A DNA stretch of 64,000 nucleotides, from NCBI GenBank assembly GCA_017464425.1, contig JAFUDX010000007.1:105090-169089 (forward strand). The letters are read 5' to 3'. The notes under the pieces were generated by a model, which worked only from the letters and a program-made list of their open reading frames with translations, was not told where the DNA came from and did no database searches. Numbering within the stretch: the first letter of the stretch is position 1; the number at the start of each line of letters is the position of its first letter. This document shows, one piece after another, positions 56,370 to 64,000 of this stretch. This DNA comes from Treponema sp. (GTDB lineage: Bacteria > Spirochaetota > Spirochaetia > Treponematales > Treponemataceae). The translations under genes were made by a program, and so were the position numbers.

Positions 56370-57350
56370 ATGGCTAATGACAGACGATTGGCAGTAAAAC
56401 GGCTTAAATCATTTTATCTTTCTCCCAAAATCGACATCAATGACTTTCGTGCAAAAATCAACGAGAATTTTTCCGAAGTCTTCTTGCCGAATAATGTTGA
56501 CTTAGAAGAAAAAGTGTTGCGTGGTACAAAATATGACATCATTTCGCCGGAAATGTTTGCGTCAAACCGCGTGCTTTTGTATATTCACGGCGGTTCTTTT
56601 GTGGGAGGAAGCCGGGAGTCTTATCGTGCGTTTGTTTCTGCGCTCGCAAATGCCACCGCAAGCAAAGCCTATGTTCCGGAATTTCGACTTGCGCCTGCCC
56701 ATCCGTTTCCAGCAGGACTGGAAGATGTGCAAATTCTTTTTAATGCTATCTATGCCGAAACTGAAGCCACGCTTTCAATCATGACGAACAGCACTGATTT
56801 TTCAAAAAAGCCAGAATTCATCATCATGGCAGATTCAAGCGGTGCTTCAATTGCGCTTGCGCTTCTGTACGGTCTTGAACAAAAATACCGTGAGTGCGTA
56901 AAACAGGTCGTTTTGTTTTCACCCTGGCTCGATTTTTACGAAGAGAATTCAATCTTTAAGTCCAAAAAAGTGAGTGACGAAGTATTTACCGCTGATTCAA
57001 TCCGTTTGAGTGCCGAGCATTACACCTATCAAGAAAACTGGAAAAATCCGCTCGTTTCTCCGTTGCAAGTGGCGAGCGAAACATTGCAAAATTTTCCCCC
57101 AGTATATATTCAGAGCGGCGAAAATGAAATCTATGCAAAAGATTCGCTTACATTTCAAGAATTGCTCAAAGCAGCTGGCTCCAAATGCGAAATCGATGTC
57201 TGGCCCAAAATGCCACCGCTGTTCCAGCTCGTTGATGAAAATCTGAGTGAATCGCACCTTGCTGTAGAAAAAATTGGCCGTCTGATTACCGCCAAAGATT
57301 ACTCATGCGAGAGCGTGCGCGAAATTCAGCTTGAACTGGAACGAAACTAA
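56370..57350 (+). CDS. Alpha/beta hydrolase, hormone-sensitive-lipase type
   Basis: A 326-residue cytosolic esterase-like protein. The oxyanion motif is HGGSFVGGS, the nucleophile elbow ADSSGAS (normally GDSAG), and a late ESHLAVE supplies the catalytic His. A helical cap precedes the core. The substrate is unknown; short acyl or acetyl esters, perhaps from plant polysaccharides, are plausible. TATATT ends 6 nt before the ATG. Confidence 0.88.
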   Translation: MANDRRLAVKRLKSFYLSPKIDINDFRAKINENFSEVFLPNNVDLEEKVLRGTKYDIISPEMFASNRVLLYIHGGSFVGGSRESYRAFVSALANATASKAYVPEFRLAPAHPFPAGLEDVQILFNAIYAETEATLSIMTNSTDFSKKPEFIIMADSSGASIALALLYGLEQKYRECVKQVVLFSPWLDFYEENSIFKSKKVSDEVFTADSIRLSAEHYTYQENWKNPLVSPLQVASETLQNFPPVYIQSGENEIYAKDSLTFQELLKAAGSKCEIDVWPKMPPLFQLVDENLSESHLAVEKIGRLITAKDYSCESVREIQLELERN

Positions 57351-57363
57351 AAATTAAAAAAAC

Positions 57364-57388
57364 TGTCATTCTGAATTTATTTCAGAAT
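57364..57388. repeat. GTCATT-type palindromic repeat
   Basis: ATTCTGAA-TTTAT-TTCAGAAT, an 8-bp perfect stem framed by TGTC and CCTTGTGCA. Same framing as the element at 27585. Confidence 0.55.
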
Positions 57389-57424
57389 CCTTGTGCAAAA
57401 CAACAGTGAATTGGAGATTCTACT

Positions 57425-58993
57425 ATGGAATTAGTCTGTCCTGCGGGAAATATTGATAAACTCTCTTATGCGTATGCCTACGGTGCTGACACGGCGTATA
57501 TCGGCTTAAAGCGCTTTTCGCTTCGAATCAAGGCCGATAATTTTTATGAAGACGAATACAAGCGCGTCATTGAATTGAAGAAAAAATATCCGCAAAAGCG
57601 GCTGTTCTGTGCGCTGAACATTGCATTTCACAACCACGACCTCAAAATGTTCTTGCAGAATCTCGACTATTTCAAGCAGTACCCGATTGACGCGTTTATC
57701 GTACAGGATTTGGGGCTTGTGCCGATTTTGCAGAAAGAATTTCCCGGAACGCACTTGCATCTTTCAACGCAGGCTTCGTGCATGAACAAAGAAGCCGTCA
57801 AAATGTACCATTCGCTCGGCTTTAAGCGCGTGGTGTTGGGGCGCGAAGTTTCGCTTTCAGAAATCCGTGAGATTAAAGACGCGTGCCCTGAGATGGAGCT
57901 TGAGTGTTTTGCCCACGGCGCGATGTGCATTGCGTATTCTGGGAGATGTTTGATGAGCGCGTACCTTACGGGGCGTTCTGCTCAGAGCGGATTTTGCTCG
58001 CATTCTTGCAGGTGGGAATACGACTTGGGAGTGAGCAGGGAGCAGTTAGCAGGGAGCAGTTGTGTGAAAGATGCTTGCGGTGGGAAAAATGCATCTCTTG
58101 CACGATTGAATGCGGAAGGGGGAGTGATTTCGGCTGATGAGGCGAAAGCCATTGCTCAGTCAGGAATTTTGCGATTGCAGGAGCGGCAGCGACCAGGGGA
58201 ACTGTTCCCTGTGTTTGAGGGCGAGGACTTTACGGCGATTCTTTCTTCTAAAGATTTGTGCATGATTGACCACCTTGCCGACATGAAAGCGGCGGGTGTG
58301 GACGCGATTAAGGTTGAAGGGCGCATGAAATCTACCTATTATGTGGCGATGGTTTCCCGCGCGTACCGAAAAGCACTCGACGCACTTGAAGGCAAAATCT
58401 CTAGTGAAGAAGCCGCTCCATTTATTGCTTCGCTTGACGATGTGGCGCACCGCGAAAGCACGACAGGCTTTTATTACAACCGAGGCGATGCCGACAAAAC
58501 CACGATTGGTGCGAGTGATTCTCCGTATCTTTTGGCAGCGGCAATTGGCGAGCCTTATTCAAGCGAAGAAACTGAAAAAATCTTTGCGGCGGGAGAAAAA
58601 CTCCTTGCTGACCGAAATGCTGAACTTAACGCCATGCATCCAAGCGCACGGGCGGCGGTGGAGCGGGATTTAGAGCAGCACCCCGAAAAGCGAATCAAAA
58701 TCGCTCAAAAACACGAGGGGTGGAAGGTCTATCCGTACGATGCTTTAAATCGAGTTGACTCAGGCACGGAACTTGAATTCGTTTCTCCGTCAGTGCTGGC
58801 GCAAAAAGTGACTGGCAGTGAATACGAGTTCATCAATCCGAAAACGGGCGAAAAACTTGACTGGGTAAACGCCGACCACGACTGCGCGATTTACACAGGT
58901 GTAAAAATTGAAGAAAATACACTTGTAAGGGTAAAAGATTCAGAATATGTCGAAGGCGAGATTCGCAATAGGGGTAGGGAGCGACGGCTTTAG
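57425..58993 (+). CDS. U32 family peptidase / RNA-hydroxylation-type protein
   Basis: A 522-residue protein. The U32 signature is complete: ECFAHGAMCIAYSGRCLMSA, then Cys residues in GFCSHSCRW. The N-terminal TIM-barrel starts ELVCPAGNIDKLSYAYAYGA, and a C-terminal beta domain follows. Relatives include TrhP/RlhA, which hydroxylate RNA, and PrtC collagenases. About 55 residues after the last Cys pair form a non-family insert whose first part (GVSREQLAGSS) is translated AGCAGTTAG repeat. GGAG precedes the ATG. Confidence 0.88.
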   Translation: MELVCPAGNIDKLSYAYAYGADTAYIGLKRFSLRIKADNFYEDEYKRVIELKKKYPQKRLFCALNIAFHNHDLKMFLQNLDYFKQYPIDAFIVQDLGLVPILQKEFPGTHLHLSTQASCMNKEAVKMYHSLGFKRVVLGREVSLSEIREIKDACPEMELECFAHGAMCIAYSGRCLMSAYLTGRSAQSGFCSHSCRWEYDLGVSREQLAGSSCVKDACGGKNASLARLNAEGGVISADEAKAIAQSGILRLQERQRPGELFPVFEGEDFTAILSSKDLCMIDHLADMKAAGVDAIKVEGRMKSTYYVAMVSRAYRKALDALEGKISSEEAAPFIASLDDVAHRESTTGFYYNRGDADKTTIGASDSPYLLAAAIGEPYSSEETEKIFAAGEKLLADRNAELNAMHPSARAAVERDLEQHPEKRIKIAQKHEGWKVYPYDALNRVDSGTELEFVSPSVLAQKVTGSEYEFINPKTGEKLDWVNADHDCAIYTGVKIEENTLVRVKDSEYVEGEIRNRGRERRL

Positions 58994-59081
58994 CCAGCAA
59001 AAGTCGTGAGACGACTTTCTTCACTTCGTTACGCGCGAGTCTCCGAGCAGCTATGCTGCGAAGGCGGACGATAAAAAAAAT
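58994..59081. repeat. Hairpin-chain intergenic element, third locus
   Basis: Consecutive short palindromes (AGTCGT-GAG-ACGACT, GCAGC-TAT-GCTGC) like those at 447-566 and 21206-21470. No gene is seen. Confidence 0.45.
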
Positions 59082-59122
59082 CACACGGATTCGAGATTCC
59101 GTAGGAATCTCGAATCCGTGTG
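59082..59122. repeat. Perfect 19-bp inverted repeat
   Basis: The arm CACACGGATTCGAGATTCC (59082-59100) is matched without mismatch at 59104-59122 around a GTA loop. A8 precedes it, so on the minus strand it would act as a rho-independent terminator, although no leftward gene is known here. It ends 11 nt before the next start codon. Confidence 0.85.
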
Positions 59123-59133
59123 GCAATAAAAAA

Positions 59134-59862
59134 ATGAAAAAGTTACTTTTAGCCGTTATTCTTTTTTTCACTTTTTCTCATCTTTTTGCGGACTTCAATG
59201 ATGGTGTGCTTACGAAATTCGTGGAATTCAACCTTGCTTCCACCACCACGCGCGGAATTGAACGGTACAACACGCTGTATTCTGTTCAAGTGGGGGCGAT
59301 TCATCATTGGGGGGAAGGAACGCTGGGCATTCAGGGCTATGAAGATTCGTTTGATTGCACGGCAAAGGCGCAGGTTTGGTTTCCGTTTACGAACTGGTAT
59401 TTTGAGACGGCACGAATTGCAATCGGGTGCGGAGGCGTTTATCACTTTCAGCACTACAAAACTATTTCGAGCGAGCATGATTATATGCTCAACTCAACAT
59501 TCCGATACCAGAGCGAATCAGGCATAACGATTTCTTTTTACGGCGGTTATGCAGGAAAGGCGACTAAATTGGACGCGATAAAAGACGGAGTTTCGTGGAT
59601 TTATGACGACTATCCTGAACTGGGAATGGTAATCGATAAAATCTGGTCAAACGGTTTTGAAATATACTTTGAGCATGCGTTGAACGACTTGTACCGTTAT
59701 CCTGTTTTTTGCAGCCCGCATTACTTGCTCGGAGCGGCAATCAATCTGGATTCTGGATTACGCTTTTCAACCGATGTTTCCATGCGTATTGTGGACGGCT
59801 ACGCGGCTTCTCCTTACATCGACAGTTTGATTTTAAAACTCGGAGTGAGGTATTCATTTTGA
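59134..59862 (+). CDS. Predicted outer-membrane beta-barrel protein
   Basis: A 242-residue exported protein with a signal peptide (LLLAVILFFTFSHLFA) and likely cleavage before DFNDG. The mature part alternates polar and aromatic residues in many strands (SGITISFYGGYAGKA, NGFEIYFEHALNDLYRY) and ends in Tyr-Ser-Phe, the C-terminal aromatic typical of outer-membrane barrels. No specific family is recognised. ATG 59134 follows the perfect inverted repeat by 11 nt; no Shine-Dalgarno is seen. Its stop overlaps the next start. Confidence 0.65.
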   Translation: MKKLLLAVILFFTFSHLFADFNDGVLTKFVEFNLASTTTRGIERYNTLYSVQVGAIHHWGEGTLGIQGYEDSFDCTAKAQVWFPFTNWYFETARIAIGCGGVYHFQHYKTISSEHDYMLNSTFRYQSESGITISFYGGYAGKATKLDAIKDGVSWIYDDYPELGMVIDKIWSNGFEIYFEHALNDLYRYPVFCSPHYLLGAAINLDSGLRFSTDVSMRIVDGYAASPYIDSLILKLGVRYSF

Positions 59863-60872
59863 GACGATTTTTGAAATTCTCTTCGCTTCCATTCATTTTC
59901 TCTGCAATCGCGATTCTTTTGCTTGTGTTTTCATGCGCACCATATGGATTTTTCTGGGGGCAGTTTGGCGCAGACGATGTGGACACGCGCTCTCCTTCTG
60001 TGCGAGCCTTGCGTGATATAAATTCCAGTTATCTTCCAGACCTTGCTTCACAAACGCCACCCATTTCTTCAATATACAGTATCCTTATCATAACTGATGT
60101 GCATTTTGGCGCGGAGCGTGAGAATTTGGACGAAACGGCTTTTTTGGATTGGCTTGATTCATGGTTTCAGAAATATTCAGCGGGCGACTCAAAAGATGAA
60201 ACGAAACTTCCGCGCTTTGTGATTAATCTTGGCGACACGGCGGACGGCGGTTTGCGCGAGCAGTTTGCGGACTATGTGCAATTTGAAAAGAAAATCAAAA
60301 AAATCGGCGGAGCATATTTATATTCAGAAACTGACGAAACGGCTGATTCAGAGCGAAAATTCAAAGTCTATTCGATTTTAGGAAATCACGATTTGTATCA
60401 CAACGGTGCGCCTCATTTTGAGGAACTTCTGTTTCCGTATATTTCAAGCTATTTTTTCACCATCGATACGGCTCCAAGCGATTCATACGATGGGTTTTCA
60501 TTCTACTTTTTGGATACGGCGAACGGCACGATGGGCACAAAGCAGCTTGATGATTTTAAAGAAAAACTGAGCCATGATTCTACGCCCAAAATCATTCTCA
60601 CGCACTATCCCGTGTATGCGGGCGGCAGCGACATGTTCATGATTATTCAGAATTCAATCGAACGAAATACGATTCTCACTTATTTTGCGAAAGGCAATGT
60701 AAAGCAAGTGTATGAAGGTCATGCGCACAAAAACTATGGCTTTGACTTTAAAACCTTCCGCGAAGAAGTCATTGGCTCACTCAGATTTTCCGCCCGCGAT
60801 AAAAAACAATGCGCCATCATTACCGTTGACGAAAAAAATCAGAGCGTGAGCACGGAAGTCATTACATTTTAG
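59859..60872 (+). CDS. Metallophosphoesterase lipoprotein
   Basis: A 337-residue protein starting at TTG 59859, which overlaps the preceding TGA (TTGA). GGAGTGAGG lies 8 nt upstream, and starting there gives a signal peptide with lipobox Cys26 (LVFSCAPYG). All calcineurin-type motifs are present: DVHFG, GDTADGG, GNHD, THYPVYAGG and GHAHKNYG, so it should bind two metals. The substrate is unknown (phosphodiester or phosphomonoester). It is translationally coupled to the barrel protein, suggesting a joint envelope role. Confidence 0.88.
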   Translation: MRRFLKFSSLPFIFSAIAILLLVFSCAPYGFFWGQFGADDVDTRSPSVRALRDINSSYLPDLASQTPPISSIYSILIITDVHFGAERENLDETAFLDWLDSWFQKYSAGDSKDETKLPRFVINLGDTADGGLREQFADYVQFEKKIKKIGGAYLYSETDETADSERKFKVYSILGNHDLYHNGAPHFEELLFPYISSYFFTIDTAPSDSYDGFSFYFLDTANGTMGTKQLDDFKEKLSHDSTPKIILTHYPVYAGGSDMFMIIQNSIERNTILTYFAKGNVKQVYEGHAHKNYGFDFKTFREEVIGSLRFSARDKKQCAIITVDEKNQSVSTEVITF

Positions 60873-60888
60873 AACACCCGGCCTGTTT

Positions 60889-62214
60889 TTACTTTCCCAG
60901 TGTGCCGAACGGAAGCCCGATTGTGTTTTCAAGGGTCAGAATTGCTTTAATCAGCGTGAGCGTTTCGCTTTTAAGGCTGACCTGTGCATTTAAAAGCGAT
61001 GTGTTGGCATCCTGCAGGGTGAGCAAATCTTTTGTGCCGCGATTGTACGCTTCCTGCGTCATGTCATAAGTTTTTTGTGCCAAAGTCACATTTGCCTGCT
61101 TGTACTGAATCGATTCCTGACTCTGCCTGATTGAGCGCAGGCTTGAATCCACCGTGCGCTTTAAATTCTTCATTTCGTTGTCAATCTGAAGCTCCAAATC
61201 TTTTACCGTGTCTTTTGCCGTGTCAATCGCATCGTTTCGAGCAGACCAGGGAAGCACGCCGTCAAGTGGAATCGTTGCCGTCAAAGAGAGCGTTGTTGAT
61301 TTTGTGGCATCAGGGGCTGTCCCGTCATATCCCAGATACCAGTATTGATCCTGCCACCGCAAAGACGCACTCACAGTGGGCGCGAATGCAGAAAATCGCT
61401 TGTCGAGGACAGAATTTTTTGCAGAGGCAAGTTTGTATTCAAGTTGCGTTATGGTAGATGATTTTACATCTTTCATGTCCACATCGATTTTATTGAGCGT
61501 AATCAAATCATCGAGCGAGCCTTCAAGGTCGATTTTTTCATCAATCGGCAGACCGAGCATCTGCTTGAACGAAGCCAAATCATTTAAAAAGGTGGTGCGG
61601 GCACTGCCAACGGTCGGAATTTTGCTCTTGTAGTTGACTTCTGCCGAAAGCACATCGATTTCGCTCAGCCGCCCCTGATTGTATTTTGCAAGATTGTTGT
61701 TGTACTGCGTTTTTGCAATCTCAAGATTTTTTTCCTGCAAGGTGATGTTTTCTTTTTCGTAGAGAAGTCCGTAAAAGGCTTCCCGAACGCTTAATTCGAC
61801 CGATTTGACCGCATCGTCAAATGTGAGTTTTCCCGATTCGTAGGCAATTTTTGCGCTTTGCATGGAAGTGTATAGATTTGTCGTGAGAGAAACGGAAAGT
61901 GTTGCCGAAATTCCCAGATTTGCCGTGTACGCTGAATCAGTGTCACTCAAAGCATCGATGGGAATGGAAGAAGTTCCTGAAACGCTTGCGGTGGGGCTTA
62001 TGCTGTTCCACGAATGGGCTTTTGCACGAGCCGCCGCGTCAAGCGTAATCTGACTGCGTGCAATCGAAACATTATTTTTTTTTGCAAGTTCTACCGCGTC
62101 TTCAACGGTGAGCGATGTTGCAGCTTCTTTATTCGCTCCATTGCGATTTTCTTGTGAAAAAACAGCTCCCAAGACGGTAAAAAAAATAACATATAAAAGT
62201 ATCGTTCGTTTCAT
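60889..62214 (-). CDS. TolC-family outer-membrane efflux protein
   Basis: A 441-residue protein with a signal peptide (LYVIFFTVLGAVFS). Two repeats each give a pair of strands and long coiled-coil helices: LTVEDAVELAKKNNVSIARSQ near the start and QANVTLAQKTYDMTQEAYNRG near the end, followed by LLTLQDANTSLLNAQ. This is the outer-membrane channel of type I secretion or RND efflux. The inner-membrane and adaptor partners are not in the window, unless they lie elsewhere. Confidence 0.9.
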   Translation of the reverse strand: MKRTILLYVIFFTVLGAVFSQENRNGANKEAATSLTVEDAVELAKKNNVSIARSQITLDAAARAKAHSWNSISPTASVSGTSSIPIDALSDTDSAYTANLGISATLSVSLTTNLYTSMQSAKIAYESGKLTFDDAVKSVELSVREAFYGLLYEKENITLQEKNLEIAKTQYNNNLAKYNQGRLSEIDVLSAEVNYKSKIPTVGSARTTFLNDLASFKQMLGLPIDEKIDLEGSLDDLITLNKIDVDMKDVKSSTITQLEYKLASAKNSVLDKRFSAFAPTVSASLRWQDQYWYLGYDGTAPDATKSTTLSLTATIPLDGVLPWSARNDAIDTAKDTVKDLELQIDNEMKNLKRTVDSSLRSIRQSQESIQYKQANVTLAQKTYDMTQEAYNRGTKDLLTLQDANTSLLNAQVSLKSETLTLIKAILTLENTIGLPFGTLGK

Positions 62215-62284
62215 ACTATTATAATATCGGTGATTTCAAGAAGTTTCAAAAACAAAGTGTTATAACAGAAAAATAAAGAAAAAT

Positions 62285-63760
62285 CTAAAAATATCCGAAT
62301 CTTCCGCCTACCCAATGGGCATTTTCGGTGGCGAACGGGTGAGAGGTAAACGAAATCCGCTCATTTTTGAGCTTTGCCTTCAGAAAAAACTGCACGGTGC
62401 CTGATTTTTTATCTGGATGTGCCTTGAATTTGAGCGCGAATGTTATTTTTTCTGAATTGTCTGATTTTTTTGATTCCAAAAGCGAAAAATTTGCTCCGCC
62501 CGCACATTCTGGCAAGACTTCTTGGTGCGTGTGCGCGGAAGCGAGCGTGATTTTTCTGCTCCAGATGACTTTTTCTTTTCGTTCATCGTCGCCCCGTTCT
62601 CTTCCATACGATTCTATGTATGAGACCGTGAATTCTGACTCGGCGGATTTTTCGATTTGAAGCGCGGCATAATCGTTCCCCAAAAAAATGATGCCTCTCC
62701 GTTCGTTTTCGTGCCAAGAGTCTTTAAAAGAAAATGATTTTTTGTACGAGAACCGAAGTGAATCAATTTTCTTTGTGCAGACGGACGGCGTAAGCCAGAG
62801 CGGTGTTTTTGCGTGTGCGAATGATGATGCGGTGACATTTGCCGAGCTTTGAAATTCAGAAGGAGCAGGAAATTTTCTTTGTGCGATGTAGGGAAGGGCT
62901 GGCTTTTTCCATTTTGTGACGGGCGTTCCGTTTTTTCCGATGACGGGCCAGTCGTCTTTCCACTTCATCGGCTGTAAATGCGTGATTCTGCCAAAAATGC
63001 CTGCATCTTGAAAGTGAATGAACCAATCTTCGTCCTGCTCGGTGTGAATCCATGCGCCCTGATGCGGTCCGTTGACAGGTGAGTCATTTTTTTCCAAAAC
63101 GATTTTTTCTTCGTATGGACCATCGATTTTTTTTGAGCGAAGAACAGTCTGCCACCCCGTTGAAACTCCGCCCGCAGGTGCAAAAATGTAATAAAATCCG
63201 TTCCGCTTGTAGAATTTTGGGCCTTCAATGGTGGGCTGCGTTTGCGTGCCGTCAAAGATAAAGGTGTCTTCGCTTACTGATTTGAGGGAAACGGGGTCGA
63301 GCTTAAGAAGCCCTAGCTTTGAGTTAAAGCCGAGCCTGCTTTTTGCGTAGGCATGCACGAGATAGAGCGTTCCGTCGTCGTCCCAGAGCGGGCACGGGTC
63401 GATAAAGCCCTTTCCTTCCCGCACGCATATCCAGTCGCTCCATGATTCATAAGGACTTTGAGCCGTCGTGCAGAAAATTCCTTCGTCGGGCATTGCGAAA
63501 AAGATAAAAAATCGTCCGTCATGAAAACGAATTGACGGTGCCCATATGCCTTTTGCGTTTTGAACGCAGTTGTATTCGGGAAACGGAATTGAAGGCGCGG
63601 CATAGTTTATCAATTTCCAGTGAAGTAAATCGGTGGAATGTAAAATCGGAAGGCCGGGAACAAAATTAAAGCTTGATGCCGTAAGATAAAAGTCGTTCCC
63701 CACGCGGCAGACATCGGGATCAGAGTAGTCACAAAGCAAAATCGGATTTTTATACATCAT
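62285..63760 (-). CDS. Glycoside hydrolase family 43 (beta-xylosidase/arabinofuranosidase-like)
   Basis: A 491-residue cytosolic enzyme without a signal peptide. The N-terminal five-blade propeller holds the three GH43 acids: Asp in YSDPDV, Asp in FIDPCPLWDDDG, and Glu in TIEGPKFYKRNGFYY. The C-terminal 180 residues form a beta-sandwich as in GH43_C2 proteins. It probably cleaves xylo- or arabino-oligosaccharides after import. Two adjacent ATG codons (63760, 63757) are possible starts. It is divergent from the C-tract lipoprotein gene. Confidence 0.9.
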   Translation of the reverse strand: MMYKNPILLCDYSDPDVCRVGNDFYLTASSFNFVPGLPILHSTDLLHWKLINYAAPSIPFPEYNCVQNAKGIWAPSIRFHDGRFFIFFAMPDEGIFCTTAQSPYESWSDWICVREGKGFIDPCPLWDDDGTLYLVHAYAKSRLGFNSKLGLLKLDPVSLKSVSEDTFIFDGTQTQPTIEGPKFYKRNGFYYIFAPAGGVSTGWQTVLRSKKIDGPYEEKIVLEKNDSPVNGPHQGAWIHTEQDEDWFIHFQDAGIFGRITHLQPMKWKDDWPVIGKNGTPVTKWKKPALPYIAQRKFPAPSEFQSSANVTASSFAHAKTPLWLTPSVCTKKIDSLRFSYKKSFSFKDSWHENERRGIIFLGNDYAALQIEKSAESEFTVSYIESYGRERGDDERKEKVIWSRKITLASAHTHQEVLPECAGGANFSLLESKKSDNSEKITFALKFKAHPDKKSGTVQFFLKAKLKNERISFTSHPFATENAHWVGGRFGYF

Positions 63761-63845
63761 TTTGGTGTTTTTGACAGTATATCACATGTTTTTTGTTTTG
63801 AAACCATGCGTTTTGTCTAAAAAACAGAATAGTACAAAAATAGGT

Positions 63846-63875
63846 CTGAAAGTACCCCCCCCCCCGTATTATAAT
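63846..63875 (+). promoter_or_regulatory. Promoter with C11 tract in its spacer
   Basis: CTGAAA (63846-63851) and TATAAT (63870-63875) are 18 nt apart, and eleven of those bases are C (63855-63865). Gain or loss of C would change spacing; ten C would give the optimal 17. Confidence 0.6.
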
Positions 63876-63960
63876 CAAAACCGTCATAATAGTGGCAGAA
63901 TACGCTCTTTTCCGTATCCTGCCAAATCAAAAAAAAGCATTTCATAAAAGGAGGAACTTT

Positions 63961-64000
63961 ATGAAAAAATTTGCAAAGGCGCTGGGCGTTCTGTCCGCGC
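63961..64000 (+). CDS. Start of a second lipoprotein-family gene (3' end outside window)
   Basis: Only 13 codons are visible (MKKFAKALGVLSA), a signal-peptide start. GGAGG lies 9 nt upstream. The leader and first codons closely match those of the gene at 17734 (AAAAAAAGCATTTCATAA, AAGGAGGAA, ATGAAAAAATT), so the two are probably paralogues. The promoter upstream carries the C11 tract. Confidence 0.6.
   Translation, partial: MKKFAKALGVLSA

Noticed and set aside
59082..59122. Inverted repeat considered as a CRISPR or attachment site
   Set aside because: Single palindrome with a 3-nt loop, no spacers, no cas or integrase gene in the window.
63762..63947. 61-codon frame before the terminal lipoprotein gene
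   Set aside because: It crosses the C11 tract and promoter, has no ribosome-binding site, and is better explained as leader and promoter DNA.

Overview
The window reads as a chromosomal segment from a saccharolytic, motile Treponema-like spirochaete, probably from gut, rumen or mouth. The assignment is an inference. It rests on the spirochaete-type RpoB (Asn at the E. coli 531 position in the rifampicin region), a FliG-N-like protein, a chemoreceptor, many lipoproteins, plant-cell-wall enzymes (PL1 pectate lyase, GH43), and homopolymeric tracts of the kind known in treponemes.

Layout. 0-2 kb is an accessory scar: a partial FRG-domain gene, a DUF4160 pair, and an MNT/HEPN locus fused by deletion to a HipB-type regulator that has no HipA. 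2-17.5 kb is mostly housekeeping: tRNA-Gly, metK behind a SAM-II/SAM-V-like riboswitch, a LacI-like/AraC regulator, a FabG-like reductase, comM/yifB, tRNA-Leu, recQ overlapping an ORF6N-PLD gene, apbE, a PilZ-like protein with a chemoreceptor, radA, and a NusG-II protein. 17.6-23.6 kb is a second accessory island. It holds a large lipoprotein gene broken by a 9-G tract and an amber codon, a zinc-ribbon protein, MuF-C-like and Rpn-nuclease remnants, and two tandem structured RNAs upstream of cysE.

24.5-36.1 kb is the conserved translation/transcription operon: tRNA-Thr, rpmG, tRNA-Trp, secE, nusG, rplK, rplA, rplJ, rplL, rpoB, rpoC. It starts from a near-consensus promoter and ends at a strong terminator. 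A secreted pectate lyase follows where rpsL/rpsG often sit. 38-50.6 kb carries a GNAT/NUDIX/membrane/ABC-ATPase group, def, hisD, a FliG-N-like protein, a DD-carboxypeptidase, uvrB, a DUF6174 lipoprotein, purB and a zinc macrodomain hydrolase. 50.6-64 kb carries envelope and metabolic genes: LysM-M23 peptidase, a degenerate NodB protein, metA with an ABC permease, an esterase, a U32 peptidase, an outer-membrane protein with a metallophosphoesterase, TolC, GH43, and the start of a second lipoprotein behind a C11 tract.

How the parts connect. metK, cysE and metA (Glu111, acetyl-CoA type) belong to sulfur amino-acid and SAM metabolism, and metK appears riboswitch-controlled. Pectate lyase and GH43 fit growth on pectin or hemicellulose. 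Two lipoprotein genes with a shared 5' leader carry homopolymers, one in the coding region and one in the promoter spacer, suggesting phase variation. About thirteen genes have a -10-like hexamer 5-8 nt before the start codon and no Shine-Dalgarno, suggesting frequent leaderless mRNAs.
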